From contig JAKNDB010000088.1 of NCBI GenBank assembly GCA_024305405.1, positions 2,808,001 through 2,872,000 of the forward strand: DNA of 64,000 nucleotides. The letters are read 5' to 3'. Below, piece after piece: positions 1 to 14,734 of the stretch. The first letter of the stretch is position 1; the number at the start of each line of letters is the position of its first letter. The DNA comes from Dirofilaria immitis. Lineage: Eukaryota; Nematoda; Chromadorea; Rhabditida; Onchocercidae. A program made the translations under genes and the position numbers. Under the pieces are notes generated by a model. That model worked only from the letters and a program-made list of their open reading frames with translations, had not been told where the DNA came from and did not search any database.

Positions 1-597
1 TTTTTCGGCTTGTTTTTCTTATTCATCTTATTAGCTGTATATGCGATGAACATATGTTGAAAATTGTGTTCGTAATGATTATCAAAAAGAGTAAAAGGAA
101 GAAATATGAAATGGGAATTTGATAATAATTTCAAAATCAAATAAGTTCTGTGATCTTATTTTATTCCAATATTCAATCAAGTGTTTTTTTCATTTAAATT
201 GCTAGAAAATTAAGTCTTTCATATTTAGACCTTTTTATGTTTTCTTTCCACAAAAAGTACTTATTCTTTAAAAAAAATATGTAAATATCATATTTGAATA
301 TCAAAAATTCCCTTTTATTTTGTTGTTTTTGTTTTCTTTTTTCTTGAAAAATTTAATTTTTATGTTGCAATTATGTATACATATCACAAAATTAAGATAA
401 TCAAAAAAATGATGAAATTGAGAGATTTAAATAAAAATTAAAAGTTAATCAATAAATCGTACAAGTCTTGTCATTATTCATAAATTTGCAGATCAACAAA
501 ATGTAAGCATGTTTTATTTTCATATTTCAAATAATAATATCTGCAATATTTACAAAATTTTATTATCACTTTTACTTTCATTGACTGTTTTACTTAC

Positions 598-3500
598 TGT
601 AATGTCGACTATCCGATCATATTCATGGCATTTCTTTTCCAATTCCGTTGCAACAAATCGAAATTCGAAATCAGTTGCTGTCTTGTTTAATGAATTTTCT
701 TGATCTGTTATTGTCGATGTGTCACTAAAAATTGCTGAATCGAGTTTTAAAGTTTGACAGCAATTAAAATTTTGTAATGTCAAAAATTCATTCTTTCGCT
801 TTCTCCTCTCTATTTTCTCTCTGTTTGATTTTATTTCATACAAATTTGTCGTAAGAAATTTCATCAAGCAAATAGATTTCATTTTCATCTATTTCGTTTT
901 TCTTTTTCCATTTCAATTTATTCAACTAAATTTGAAATTTATGTCAAATGATTTGCAAATAAAAGGGAAGAAAAAATCAGCGAAGAATGGATACGAAATA
1001 ATATATATCTTATAATGTATTAGTATATGCTTTTAAAATTTTTTTGGAAATTTCGAGAAGCTTTGTTTTATTGAAAAAAATAAAAGGAAAATATTCATAG
1101 TTTTTCTTTGCTGAAAAGCTTTTTTTTCTTTATTTCAGAAAAAACGAAAAGTTTATGTAAAATATTAATTGATAAGTTAAATTATTACGACTATTTGTTA
1201 GCAAAAAGAAAGAAAAGAATTTATTAGTTTTCTTTTAATTGGTATTGATCAAATATATCAATCATTTCCTATCGATTCAATTAGAAAATTAATAATTTTA
1301 TTCCAGAATAGAGTTACAGTGAAAAGAATATTACGGAATGAAGCTACCATAATAAAAATTATTGATGAATAAAGACACATTAGAGTAGGAGTATTTCAGA
1401 ATGAGGTTACGATAACAAGACACAAATGGATTTCGGTGAATAAATTTTATTATATGTGTTTTCCAGTACCTTTTGTCTTTTTTTTTTTCAATTTTAATAG
1501 AACTAAAGATGAATAATAGACGAAAGGATGAATTACGTCAATTATTCATATAGTAATGCATTTGCACTAATAATAAATAATTAGGAATGATGATAAATAA
1601 TTAGGAATGATGATAAATAATTAGGAATAATGATAAATAATTAGGAGAAACATTTTGGTTGACAAAGGAAAAAGGTAGAATTTATTTTAGTGGCTGAAAT
1701 TTTTTTATTTTTATTGCTAAAAGAGAGAAAATAGAATCAGTGTTATGAAACCTGCAGTGAGTTATTGTATTATTTTATCTTTTACTAATATAAATTTTTA
1801 TTATCAATAATTCTGCAGTATTTTATATCTATCATAATTATAGCATCCCAATTATTTCTTACTTATTATTATTATTATTATTATTTCTTGCATCTCCTAC
1901 TAATGCATTTACTAAATATTACTCAAATACATATATAATTGCTCTTTTATTACTTTAACTTTAATTACTATTGTTATTTAATAATTTATCATGAACTTTA
2001 TCGAAGTGCAACACGATATAAACATACTTATTGCTTGAATAAGTTGAAGTCATACAATTTTTATGTTAATCAAATAGCTTGAAAATAAAAGAATTAAATC
2101 AATAAAAATTTTGATTAAATATTAGAAATAAATATTTCATTGAAATTTTGCAGCATCTTACCGCTTGAGAAAAGAAATAAATTAATAAACTAACATATAA
2201 GAAATGGCAGAAGTCCTAGTCGAATTTGCCCTTTCAGTGCTTAATTCTCTTCTATTATCATTCGATACTGTACTATTCGGAGGTACCGTTGGTTTTGAAA
2301 TGCAAAATTGCTAAAACAAAAAAGAAAGTACGGTAATAGGAAAATTAAAAACATAACAGTTATTATGAATACATCAAAATCACTGATTATTCACATTTCT
2401 AATCAGAAATTCATAAAAACTAATCATAAAAACTAAAACTAAATTCAATCAAACTAATCAGAAATTCATAATTTCTAGGAATATTGTTAATAATCTGTTT
2501 CAAAATAATGCATAACTTTTTACTAAGTTATTTTTTCTGAAGTAGTTAAGTTAATTTTAATTATTAACTTCAATCAGTTTCTGAAAACGAAATTTAAGCA
2601 TAAATAATAAGCGCTAATATTTATCATATATTTTGGAGCTTCCTCATCAACTTTGATATTTCAACTTTTTATTAAATTTTATTTTTCCAAAATTGCTTTT
2701 TACTATATTCGTAGGAATTGTGAATTTCTGATTAATTTTATTAAATTCAAAATTTGATAAATATTTGGAAGAATAAGAATTAAATAAAGCGAAATTTTTT
2801 TCATTCATTTTATCGTCAATAAATCAATGAGTACCAAAAAAAGGATATTTATTATTTTAAACTAATTTTACTCTGTTAAATAGTCCAAAAAATTAGAATT
2901 CTATACAAAAAAATATAGATTTCAAATGATATATTTAAGTAAAATAACTATAGATATGTGATATTACTGTTTTAATTAAAAGGAATTTAAATGAATTGAA
3001 TGAAATGAAAAATTTATGAATAGACAAACATACACATGAAGAGATTATTCCAACAAACATATGTAAAAGTTTCTATTTTATTTTATTTCATTTTTTTAAA
3101 TTAAAATGTCGATTACATACTTACTACTACTTACTACAATATTTCCGACGGTAACTATTTTTAAGTAGTAAATAAAAAGAAATAAGTTTTTCTAATATTT
3201 TATATTTATTTGCTATCGAAATGTTTTATCGAAATCATATTAAGAACTATGCTTTCAATTACTCACTTTAAATTTTTCCTGACTTTTTAAATTTCATTCT
3301 TTAATTTTTCAAAAGTTTTTAATTTTCTCGAGTAAAATTTAACTAAAAACCAAATTACTCTGTGCAAACCTTATTTTGAAAATTTAGAGCCGAAATATAG
3401 GCCAGTTTGGCGCAGTTATCAATAGGACTTAATAAGTCATCATAAGCGGAAACTGTTGCATGCGAATTAATTGTTGGTAATCGATAACGACGAAGATATG

Positions 3501-4746
3501 GTGATGGATTATGTACTCCTGGAAAAATAGCATAAATTTATGCATGAAATAATTAAATCAAAATTTTTTATTAAAATTTAAAAATTAAATTAATTTTACT
3601 AAAAAAGTAATGAAAAACAGAAGCGGAAGGATGAAACAATTTATAACTGTCAAATTTTATCATCGTTAAATTAATCAAATAAAATGAATATTATCACATA
3701 TTAAAATATACAATTCAAATATTTTTAAATTCTTATATGCATATATTTTTAATTAAAAACAAATATAACTATAAAGGACTAGAAAATAAATGATAATATT
3801 TAGGCGGTACTGATTAATTGATTAATTCAATATATTACAAATATTATTAATTCCTTATTAATCCTTGAAAAGCTTTCCCGCTGGTCATTTCATATATATA
3901 TTTATCAATTTAAAGCGAAATAATTAATTCATATTGAAAAAATGGAAAAAAAAATTATATCGTTCAATTTAAGGCGAATTGATTTGTATATTTTAAGAAC
4001 AGTTTGGAATAACAGATTTTTAAATTTAATAAAAATTTTTTCTGTTTCTGCTCATTTTTCCCAATTAATTTATTTGAAAATTATTCTTTTTGATATTAAT
4101 TATTTAGATCGTTCATTGTTTTTTTTCTATTTTTCTATTTTCTTTTTTACTTATTTTCTTCAATTTTATTTTTATATTTCCTTCATTATTTTAATTTATT
4201 TTTTTCGGAAATATCTAATAATTCTTAAATTTTTTTTTATAAAAATAAGATTTCCCATTTCTAATAGCAAAATAATGTATTATTTGTTATCCTCTTTGTG
4301 TAATAAAACAAATGTCAAATAAATTTATTGGAGAAGTCAATTATTTTCTGCTAATAAATATGTATTTCTTTTTCCTTTTTTTTTTTGTAAAAATAGCAAA
4401 TATTTGAAATTATAAAAGAAAGCAATTCGTCCAATTTTTTTCTTCCTTTCCTTCTACGACATTCTTTCTCCCTTATTGTTGTTTTATTTACTCTTTCCTT
4501 TATATTTATGGTGATTTGAAAATGGTACTTGAAAACTATTAAAATCCCATAGAGTATAATTAGGAATAAAGATTTTGCTATTTCATTTTTCATTTTTTAT
4601 TTGAATTTTTTACCTTCGTTTTTTCCTCGTTTTTTTATTTTATATTTAAAATTTCTCGCAGAAAATTCAAATTAAAACTATTATTATTGTTTACTATTAT
4701 TATCATTAATTGTTATTATGGCTATTATTATTATTATTATTATTAC

Positions 4747-4794
<48 letters not shown>

Positions 4795-6322
4795 TATTAC
4801 TGCTCTCATTATTATTATTTTCTTTGCTATTATTATCATTACTGTTAATTTGTTATTATTCTATTGCTAATTTATTATTATAAATTAAGAGAAAAATCAT
4901 TAAATATAAATTAATCAGTCACTGAATGAAATCGAATAAAATCTTGGGAGCATTTTATTAAACAAAATTAGTCAGAAAATAAATTCTCATAAATTTGTTT
5001 TATTGTTAATAATTCAAAGATAATAATAGAAAATTAATATCACAATTATTAAAACATGCACATTACAGTTATTATTTTCTTGAAACATTTTATGAGAAAA
5101 ATTTCTTTATAAAAATCTTTTGTTATCATTCAGAAAAAAATGTTCATGTTATATTTTAATTAGGAAATACTTACAATTTGTGAAAATTATGAAGAATTTT
5201 TAAACAACAAAAAAACCTCAACAACTCAATTCACATTCCTCTTTTTTTGCTTTTTCCATTCGAGAAAAAGTTGTGAATTACTTTGTGATAACAAAAATAT
5301 GAAGTAATTATATTGATCCTTGTTAATTAGCTGTTGATATTGGACTAAAATATTTCAGATTTTACTGGGCTAAAGTTTACTTCAATATTTCAAATTTTGA
5401 TCAATATAAAGTTTATTTAAATACTGGTCACTAAGCTAAATATTTCAAATTTTAATTAATAGAAAGTTTAGTCCAACATCGATCGCTAAGCTGAATGTCC
5501 ATAGATCAGTATTAAGTACTGAACTACATATTCCAAATTTTTTAGTATATAATTTAATAAATCTAATGAATTTTTCGAATAAATATTTTCCTTTTTGTTT
5601 AATAAAAACAAATGAAACTTTTTTGTAACAAAGTGAACGACTAATGAAATGTTTGTTGAAATCATTAAGCAAACAATTCAGCATTAGTTAATTTATATAT
5701 ACTTTTCATTTCTTAAATTTAAACAAATAACATTGGTAATAAACTTGGATTTTATTTCTTAATAATTTCTTACGATAAAATCATTTAATGATAACATTAA
5801 TTTTAGTCAAACTAAATTATGCCATTTAAATTATAAAAAAAATATATATATATATACATGAGCAATTGCAGAATTATCAAGTCATCCGAGTAATTTTCGA
5901 TTATAAAAAGTTTTCAGGTCTTTGATAAACTTTTTAAATGTAAAATGATGAATGGGAAAGAAGGAAATAAGCGAAGTAGAAAGGATCAAATAGACTGATG
6001 ATAACTTTTTGAAATTTGAAAAAATTTCCATTTTCATCTCAGCGCGTTGATTATCTTATTTTTGATTTATTTAATAATTCTCACTCAAATTTTATTTCTG
6101 AAATTTATTTTCAAATGTTCCTCTTACTTTTTCTTATCATTTGATTATCTTAATTATCTTAATTACCGCATTTTATTCCACCTTACCTCAAATCATTGAA
6201 CTTCGCTTGAAAAAATTAACCGCTGAATATTTGAACACTTAATTAATCAAAATCGAAGTAATCAGAAAAAATGAACAAACCTGAAATAGGAGTATTTGAC
6301 ATATTTCCACAGAAAACAGCAG
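598..6322 (-). CDS. Unrecognised multi-exon gene, 3' part off the left edge
   Basis: Four exons on the minus strand join with matching phases: 6322-6281, 3518-3370, 2310-2195 and 724-598. Acceptors are tttttcag, ttttccag, gttttag and atttttag; donors are gtttgt, gtttgc, gttagt and gtaagt. The joined product, about 144 residues, starts around AVFCGNMSNTPISG, passes through VHNPSPYLRRYRLPT, DDLLSPIDNCAKLAYIS and ISKPTVPPNSTVSNDNRREL, and ends EFRFVATELEKKCHEYDRIV plus DIT. It is rich in Ser, Thr, Asn and charged residues, with NST and NKT sequons, so much of it looks like a flexible loop. I do not recognise the family. The last segment is faintly like the stretch before the fourth helix of Cys-loop channels, but no helix is visible to support that. 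If the third exon is read past 2195, an in-frame TAA follows at about 2181, so an alternative 3' end there is possible. No 5' exon was found between 6323 and 10390, and further exons are expected left of position 1. Confidence 0.5.
1567..1646. repeat. 20-bp tandem repeat, four copies
   Basis: Unit gatgataaataattaggaa or a close variant is repeated head to tail four times. It lies in the intron between the last two exons of the left-edge gene. Confidence 0.85.
4679..4870. repeat. Interrupted ATT microsatellite
   Basis: ATT triplets, broken by ACT, CTC and GCT variants, fill most of this stretch. It lies in the long intron between the 42-nt exon at 6281-6322 and the exon at 3370-3518. Confidence 0.85.
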
Positions 6323-6394
6323 CTGAAAAATTCTCGCTTGTCTCTATTCTTTAACTACAATATAATATTATAAAAATATAAAGATTAACATTAT

Positions 6395-6950
6395 AAAACT
6401 AAGGCAATCTTATCAACGTTTTTATCAAACAGGACTTTCAGATCAACTAATTTAAAATATGTAAGCAAATTATCAACATTTTATCAATTGGAACATTCGT
6501 ATTAATCGGTTTCAACAATGTTTTTAGAATCTAAAACTTTCATAGCAGTCAATTACAAGTAATTAATTCCTCACTAATTTAAATTGACTTCAAATATAAG
6601 TGCAGTTTTGCAAGCGTTTTTAATTGCTAGAAAAATTGCTTTTTAGCAATTAAAACATACATTAGAATTACCTTTAAATATATAAATAATTTATCGTCAA
6701 TTAAAACTTTCATAATAATTAGTTTGAAATATGTAAGCAATTTTATCATTTTACCAGTTTAAAATATTAGAAAAATCAATTTCAATTATATAAGTAATTT
6801 TATTAATATTTTTATTGTTCAAAACTTTCATAATAATTAATTTCGAACATAAAAGCGATTTTATCAATTATTACAGTAATTAATTTCAAGTAAATAAGCA
6901 ATTTTATCATTTTATCAGCTAAAACTTTCACAGTAATCAATTTTAAAAAA
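6395..6950. repeat. Degenerate tandem repeat, about 60-80 bp units
   Basis: Recurring blocks such as gcaattttatcattttatca, aaaactttcataataatta and tttgaaatatgtaagcaa follow one another about seven or eight times with heavy divergence. The array lies just upstream (in minus-strand sense) of the 42-nt exon at 6281-6322. Confidence 0.6.
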
Positions 6951-7438
6951 AAAGTAAGAAAAGAAAATTGTGATTAAATAAAAAAAAATTGAAAAAATGG
7001 GAAATAAGGATGTAAGTTAAATGCAGTTGATAGAGTGGAAAATATTTGAACAAATTTCTTCTTACATTTTACTAAAAGGCTTTAACATTTTCATCTTTTT
7101 CTCTTTTTTTTTAGATTATTGGACAAAGAAGGAAAGAAAGAAAATGGAAAAAAAAGCAGTTGGGACATTTAAAAATTTTGAAGTCTTTTTTTTCCTTAAG
7201 AGAGTGATAGTTTTGATGAAAAAAACCAAATAATAATAGTATGCATTGAATGTTTTTCCTTATAATTTTAGGAATTGAGAGAGAGAGAAGATTTCTGAAA
7301 ATGAAAGGATTTGAAATATTTGAATAAATATATTTATCAGTAAGTTAGATCTTTTTTGTGCTTTTCAAATACACTTCATCTTTCTCTTCTCCATTGTCTT
7401 TTATTTAACTGCCCCTGTTTTTAAATCATCTTTGTATA

Positions 7439-8120
7439 TATATGTATACATACCAATAAAATCATTCTAATAAGTATTTGTTAACGAAGCAGTAATAAGT
7501 CAAACTTATTCGCTTGGAAAATTTTCAAACTAAAACAAGCCAAGTTTATTTCATTTATCTTTCCAATGTATATACCAATAAAATTATCCCCATAAGTATT
7601 TGTTAATGAAGCAATAACAAACTAAGTTTAATAATATTGAAAATTTTTCGAAATGAAATAAACAAACAAAGGCTTATTATTTGTTATCGATAAATTTTTG
7701 AAATATAATAAACAAACGTAAAATTAAAATTTTACAAATATATCAAATTCATTGTAATTGTTTCTTCTTAAATCTTCCTTTTTATTACCATATACTTCTC
7801 CCTCTCATTTCTTATTCACCAATGAATTCATTTCCCGCTTTTTCTATTTACCAATGGACTTATTTTTCGCCCCTTTCTGTTTACAATGAATTTATTTCCC
7901 GCCTTTTCTGTCTAATTTACTATCCGTTCTTTTTATCACTGATAAATTTATCACTCACTTTTTTCATCAGTAGATTCATCCCTCGATTATAATCACTTAT
8001 CTTTTTCATATATATACTAATAAAATTATGTCTATAAGTAATCATTAATTGAAGCAATAACAAGCAAATCTTAGTACTATTGAAGGAATTTTAAATTGAA
8101 ATAAATGAAGAGACTAAAAT
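7439..8120. repeat. Three-copy divergent repeat block
   Basis: A block of about 110-120 bp recurs at about 7439-7560, 7562-7680 and 8003-8120. Each copy reads approximately ataccaataaaatta, then ataagtatttgttaa, then gaagcaataacaa, followed by an ATT/GAAA-rich part. The first two copies are adjacent; the third is displaced by about 320 bp of CT-rich sequence. Confidence 0.7.
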
Positions 8121-8421
8121 TTTATCAACATATATCAGTATAATTATAACATTCTTTTCATTTTTAGTATTTCTTTTGATTTTATTTCAAGATTTTCTCT
8201 TTTTTTTTGATTCTTTCAATATTATTAATGCTTACATTGCTTTTCTTCCCTTGTACATTTTTAAAATTGAAAAATTATGAAAAAATTATTCGTGGAATGC
8301 ATAAATTTCCATTGAAACCATAAAAGTTTTTCATTTTTATTTCTTCTTCTTATCAATCTTTTGTTTAAATTTTCTAAATGTTCATATAATTAGCTGGAAA
8401 CTAGCAATAATATATTAGTAT

Positions 8422-8620
8422 TAGCAAGAATAATAATAATAATAATGGTAATGGTGGAATGAAGCAATAAAGATAAATAATAATAGAATTATTCCACTTT
8501 TTATTATTCATTTGTTTACATTTTTAGATATCTAAATAATTAGCTGACAATTTATAGTAATAATGATGATATGAACAATAACGGTAACGATGATAATAAT
8601 AATAATAATGACAATAAATA
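8422..8620. repeat. AAT/GATAAT-rich simple sequence
   Basis: Short runs of aataataat and gataataat alternate with variants such as ggtaatggtgg. It is imperfect and looks like decayed microsatellite. Confidence 0.6.
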
Positions 8621-10390
8621 ATGAAGAGCAATCTACAATCATTTAAGCATATCTACTTCTTGCAAACACATTTAGAAGATAATGCATAAACTACTAAAAA
8701 TTTAAAATTACCGTAGTGTAAGCGAAATTTATATTTAAATTGATATTTTGTATAAATTATAAATAATAATCAAATTTAGAGAAATTCTTTTTAATGGTAG
8801 TAATCTAAGCAAGCATATAAATAGGTTGTAGATAAATTAATTGACGATAATCTTATCAGTTTTTTATCATTTTTATTATTATAAGATAAAAAATGTTTAT
8901 TTTAATCAAAATTAATTGTTTCATGCATTTCATGAATTCATTATTAATTGATTGATACATTAAATGCTTTATTTATTACTGAGCAATTTTTAAACATCCA
9001 ATTATTCTAAATTTTAAATTTTCTAGGTATTTCACGAACTCGCTTCTAATTATTACATATATTGTAGGTTATTTTATACGAAATAAAATGTTTAATAAAA
9101 ATAGTAATCTTTTGTTGAAATTTTTGCATAAAAAAATATTTAACAAAATAATCGAGATTGAATGATTTAATTTGATCATAATTTTCGCCTATTATAAAAT
9201 TTACTGTAAAATAAATAAATTATTCATTCCTTCATCAACCACAAATACAATTTCATTGTCACGAGTCAACTGAATCAATAATTATTATTAATAATCAATT
9301 CCATAAATGATTAATTAACAATCTAATATTATAAAGCTATAATAGTCATATATCACCTAGATAAAAATGACAAACTTTTCGAAATCCAATTTGTTAACTA
9401 ATTTCTCCAATTACTGCATTCCCATTTTTTTGGCAGAAATAATAATTAAACTTGAATGCTTGAAAATTGAAAATGTAACTTGTAAACTGCAAGCGGGAAA
9501 ATTTCTTGGGAAGATGATGCATATTTTTTAATGTTTAAATATATGAATATCGTTTTATTCATAACTTATAATTTATAATTTTAAAATGAGTTTCTCCAGA
9601 ATCTAATTATAAATGATTGAATACATTTAAAAATACGGTAAATCCTCGACTAGCATTTTATTTAAAAAATTATTTATATTTCCCATGTTGTTGCTCCAAT
9701 TCCTATTTTCTCCATTATCAGAAATATTTATTACTATTTTGCAACTTGTTTAATATTCGGTCTTTTCATTACTTTCAACTAGTTAATATGAAATATTACA
9801 GGTAATTGACCTTAATAAAGGCAATTCAACAAAAATTATATTCAAAAATTATACTCATCTAATTTTAATTGTTCATTCGTGCACATATATCAATCAATAT
9901 GTTGCCAGATTAGAAAATTTTTGAGCGAAATTTAATTTCAAAATTTAATAATTAATTTACCGTCCTGTTATGATGTAATAAATAATTATTATTTTATAAT
10001 ATATGTTGTTATTTTTTTATGATTTTATAGCTACAAATATATGTTGCAATAAGTTTTCCATAATAAAAAATGAATAATTTTTATAGCTCAATATTAATAA
10101 TGTATGATTTGATTGTGTTATTTGGAAAAATAATAAAAATTTTAGCAGGTTGCAATAATTTTAGGTTAGTTTATCAGCAGAAATACAATAATATCGATAA
10201 TCCGCAAATTCAACAACAAAATGATTTGTAATTAAGATTACAAATCTGTTTAAATAAAAATCTGAAAAAAGTAACAAATAATTTATCGAATACAGAAAAA
10301 GCAATAATAACTTAATCTATTTCTTCTTCGTCTGCTTCTTTACTATTTTCCATACTTTTCAATTTCAGAATCAAATAGGACGGCAGGAAA

Positions 10391-11295
10391 TCATTTCTGA
10401 TTCAACATTAATTGATGAATCTCAGAACAAAGGCGAGTTAAGCATTCATCTAAATTAACTGGTAGTTTTTCGTTCACAATTTGAACATTATTAGCAACTA
10501 TAACATCCCAATCAGTATATTCATCAAGATCACATTCAGTCATCTTATCGTCAATTCCTCGAGTAAATACAAAACCACGCATTTCTCGCATCGATAGCGT
10601 TGACTCGACGCGTAACAATCTATAAAATATTTTAACTGAGAGTTATATTTCTGCTTAATAAGAAAGATAATTTAGGAATAAATCTTAACACAATCATTCG
10701 ATAAGAATAACAATACCAATCAAGTCGGTCTGAAAAATAATAATAACTTATAAATAATCAACCATACAAAAATTATATACCTCAAACGAGAACCACAATG
10801 CGTCTTAAAAAATTCAATATCAGAAAGCCGTCGACAATCCGGTACAATTAACACATCAGCCAAATTTGCTTTTACTAAAACTTTTCTGAAATGACCAAAT
10901 TATTTGATTCAATTTAACCTTGTGTAAAGAATTTTAATTTTTTTCTATCTTCCAAATCTATTCTCTTTTTTTGTTAATTATTTAAGGGATAAATATAAAT
11001 ACAAGTGGTTTTTTTTTTAGCTTGCTTACTTGCAAAAATATCCAGGATCATCTTTTCGGATCTTTTCAGCCCATATAATCATATCTTGACGATATATCTC
11101 CTTGTATTGCATATCGTATTTTAAACGTTCAGCGTCAATACTATTCAATTGAGCATATTCTTCTTTCAGCGGATAACTTACACCATAAATGATAACTTTA
11201 TAACCAATTCCTTTTAATCGATTCGCTAACAAATTTCCCACAAAATCTTTACCACTTTTCCGTTTACCAGAAAGACAGATAACCAAAGATTTCAT
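10391..11295 (-). CDS. PMVK: Phosphomevalonate kinase, animal type
   Basis: Transfers phosphate from ATP to mevalonate 5-phosphate, giving mevalonate 5-diphosphate in the mevalonate pathway. Exons are 11295-11030, 10885-10781 and 10619-10391 (stop TGA at 10393-10391). Phases agree throughout and give 199 residues, against 192 in the human enzyme. The N-terminal nucleotide-binding motif SGKRKSGKDF lies at residues 9-18. Conserved PLKEEYA, YKEIYRQDMI, DPGYFC, PDCRRLSD and RGFVFTRGIDD blocks follow in the family order. The frame stays open upstream to an ATG at 11355, which would add 20 residues. I prefer 11295 because a splice acceptor (cgttgcag) lies 4 nt before it and the length then fits the family. 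SEC61G lies about 790 bp upstream on the same strand. No frame break is present. Confidence 0.95.
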
Positions 11296-11304
11296 TTCTC
11301 TGCA
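11296..11304 (-). promoter_or_regulatory. Candidate trans-splice acceptor before the PMVK start
   Basis: On the minus strand gttgcag lies 4 nt before ATG 11295, and no partner 5' exon is evident. This fits a spliced-leader acceptor and supports the downstream start codon. A normal cis acceptor with an unseen 5' UTR exon is the alternative. Confidence 0.5.
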
Positions 11305-12083
11305 ACGATTTCGAATAAAATTAAATTTCGAAAGTAATTGTAAAAATTCTCTCATAATATTAATAGAAATTCAAAAATTCGATACATGATTTCACCAGCA
11401 AAAAATTTCACCCATCAAAATTATCGCCCAAAACGCGCACTCTGAATCTTCTAGAAACGGTCAAACTTGTGTAAAATATACGATCATGTAATTACTTCCT
11501 GAAAGAGATAAATGGAATGCTAGAATTTTTACATAACAGTTACTGCAAAAAACAAATATCAAAGATACAGAACCCCACATTGTAAACTTTACTATCTAAA
11601 GAGTTTACGATAAATTACTATTATTGATTTATCGCAATCTTCTAACAATTGAGAAATCAACAATGAACAATTATCTGCTTTAGGTAGAAAAATTGAAGAA
11701 AAATACTGTCCTTTTCAGAGGCAGAATTTTTTTCAATCATAAATCACTCTGATTTCCTAGCACAGTATTTATTCATCTTTCAGTTCGAGGAATGGACAAT
11801 TTATGTTCCCAAAAACTTCAGAATAATAAAAATCATCCGAAATTTTCTGAAAAAGTTTTGTTGGAAACGAAACAAAATAAACTTCATCGGTTCAAAATAA
11901 TTTATTTAAAATTTCAAACAACTATTTTAATCCATTCAATATTAGATAACAGAAATATTGCCAGAAAAAAAAAGAAAAAAACAAAGATATGGTACAAAAA
12001 CTGGCAAACACATAACAGATATAAATTATTGGTAGCTTCTAGCAAGGAATATCACATGGACTACATGTATCATATCATGTCGG

Positions 12084-13404
<1,321 letters not shown>

Positions 13405-13414
13405 CTAAATAATC
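13405..13414 (-). promoter_or_regulatory. Candidate trans-splice acceptor at the SEC61G start
   Basis: The minus strand reads attatttag immediately followed by the ATG. An acceptor abutting a start codon with no coding exon before it is typical of spliced-leader addition in nematodes. A short 5' UTR exon would also explain it. Confidence 0.5.
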
Positions 13415-13639
13415 CTTCAAAAAGAAAAGTTTTAAAACGAAATTTAACCATCAAATAGAAAATTTCGCGCAGAATCCAAAATCTCAATTTTGATCTTAAA
13501 CCAACCAAAGTCCGCTTTGACCAGAGGCCATACAAAAAAAAATTCGAAATGTTTTTTTATCCAACTCCACATTCCTCTATAAAGTGTTATCCAAAAAAAA
13601 GCGTATAGTTTTCAATCAGATATTTTTACTTAGACATGC

Positions 13640-14215
13640 ATATGCGCATTTAGCAAAGAATAACCTAGAAACTCATCCGTGATCCCGAAATCTTCCCACA
13701 CGGATAATCCGAAAACCGAAAATTTACCCGCAGAGATAACTCAACAACGCAATCATAGAGGTAAGCCGAAATTCACTTCGTGAACAATCCGAAAATTTAA
13801 GCGTACGCGTAACTCAGAATCTAATAATCCAATATGGGCAAATCAGAAACCTGCTTATACATATAATTTGAAAATCCATCACTCCGGGCAATTCGAAAAT
13901 TAATTTATTCTCCGAAAATCGAGAAAAAAACCTATTACGCAACCCAGAAACATATTTTTTCCTCTTCAATAATCATATCTATCCCTATGTACAATATGGA
14001 AATTCATTTTTCGACAATAATTCAGGAATCAATCACATGAATAATCTGGAGGCGTATTCTTCAATAACCCAGATACTCCTTTTATTTATAATTTGAAAAC
14101 CTATCTCTACGCATAATCTAATAATCCACCTCCGAATAATCGGAAATCTACCAAACGGACAATCCAGAAACCTACCCGCACAGGCAACCGTACGGGAAAC
14201 CCACCTCCAGCTATA
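13640..14215. repeat. Degenerate GC-richer minisatellite
   Basis: The motif aatccgaaaa or a variant (aatcagaaa, aatctgg, aacccagaaa, aatcggaaat) recurs roughly every 22-30 bp, separated by short spacers such as cctacccgcac. More than 15 decayed units can be followed. The C+G content is clearly above that of the surroundings. It lies upstream of SEC61G. Open frames inside it are by-products of the repeat. Confidence 0.65.
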
Positions 14216-14734
14216 ACAAAACAACCATTACTTCGCCTTCGGGAAGTGTCGCATCATTATACAATTTCTGGAAATATGTTCAAATTCAATTCCACAAGGT
14301 TTTATAGGCACGATGCTAAAAATCAAAAAACTGTCCATATAATCTCTCATCATTTGCCTTTGATTTACATCATATGCTTTTTTGTTTTTGTATTTCGTCT
14401 AACTCACAATTCTTTTACATTGCTCATTTTTTCTATTTTGTTTAGTCATGTTGTTTTTTTGTTATCTTTTTAAAATCTATGACAGAAAAAATAATGTTTC
14501 CTGTGCATTGAAATACTAGAAATATTCTGCAGTTATTAATTCAATTAATTATTCGATTCTCTATGTAAATCTATTCTTCCCTTTCCTTCTCTTTTTCCAA
14601 TACACTTTGTTCTTTCCTTCTTCCTGTCTGCTATCTCGAATTTCTTCCAGCATTTTAGCTATTTGTCCCCTACAATTCAGGAAAACTACAAGGAAATTCC
14701 GTTGTAAAATGTAAAACATCTGTTTCAGCTCCAT

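Larger units (their letters stand above)
6323..10390. other. Gene-poor stretch, repeats only
   Basis: No exon with both splice signals and a convincing reading frame was found on either strand. It holds the degenerate array at 6.4-6.95 kb, the three-copy block at 7.44-8.12 kb and AAT-rich simple sequence at about 8.42-8.62 kb. A weak minus-strand open stretch near 9415-9495 (acceptor cgcttgcag) could be an exon of the left-edge gene, but no phase partner was found. Confidence 0.5.

Noticed and set aside
550..888. Minus-strand frame of 112 codons taken as a whole gene
   Set aside because: Only 724-598 looks coding and is bounded by good splice sites; the rest is intron read-through at both ends.
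3395..3440. tRNA-like GGC/GCGCAG motifs
   Set aside because: No cloverleaf can be drawn; the segment is coding sequence of the exon at 3370-3518.
3942..4322. Plus-strand frame of 126 codons, very rich in Phe, Ile and Tyr
   Set aside because: It looks like a membrane protein only because the DNA is T-rich; no motif, and it lies in an intron of the minus-strand gene.
14033..14224. Minus-strand frame of 63 codons (SWRWVSRTVACAGRF...)
   Set aside because: It reads through the degenerate minisatellite and does not continue outside it.
14246..14473. Plus-strand hydrophobic frame of 75 codons
   Set aside because: Phe/Leu/Ile content is what T-rich DNA gives by chance; there is no start context, family resemblance or neighbouring exon.
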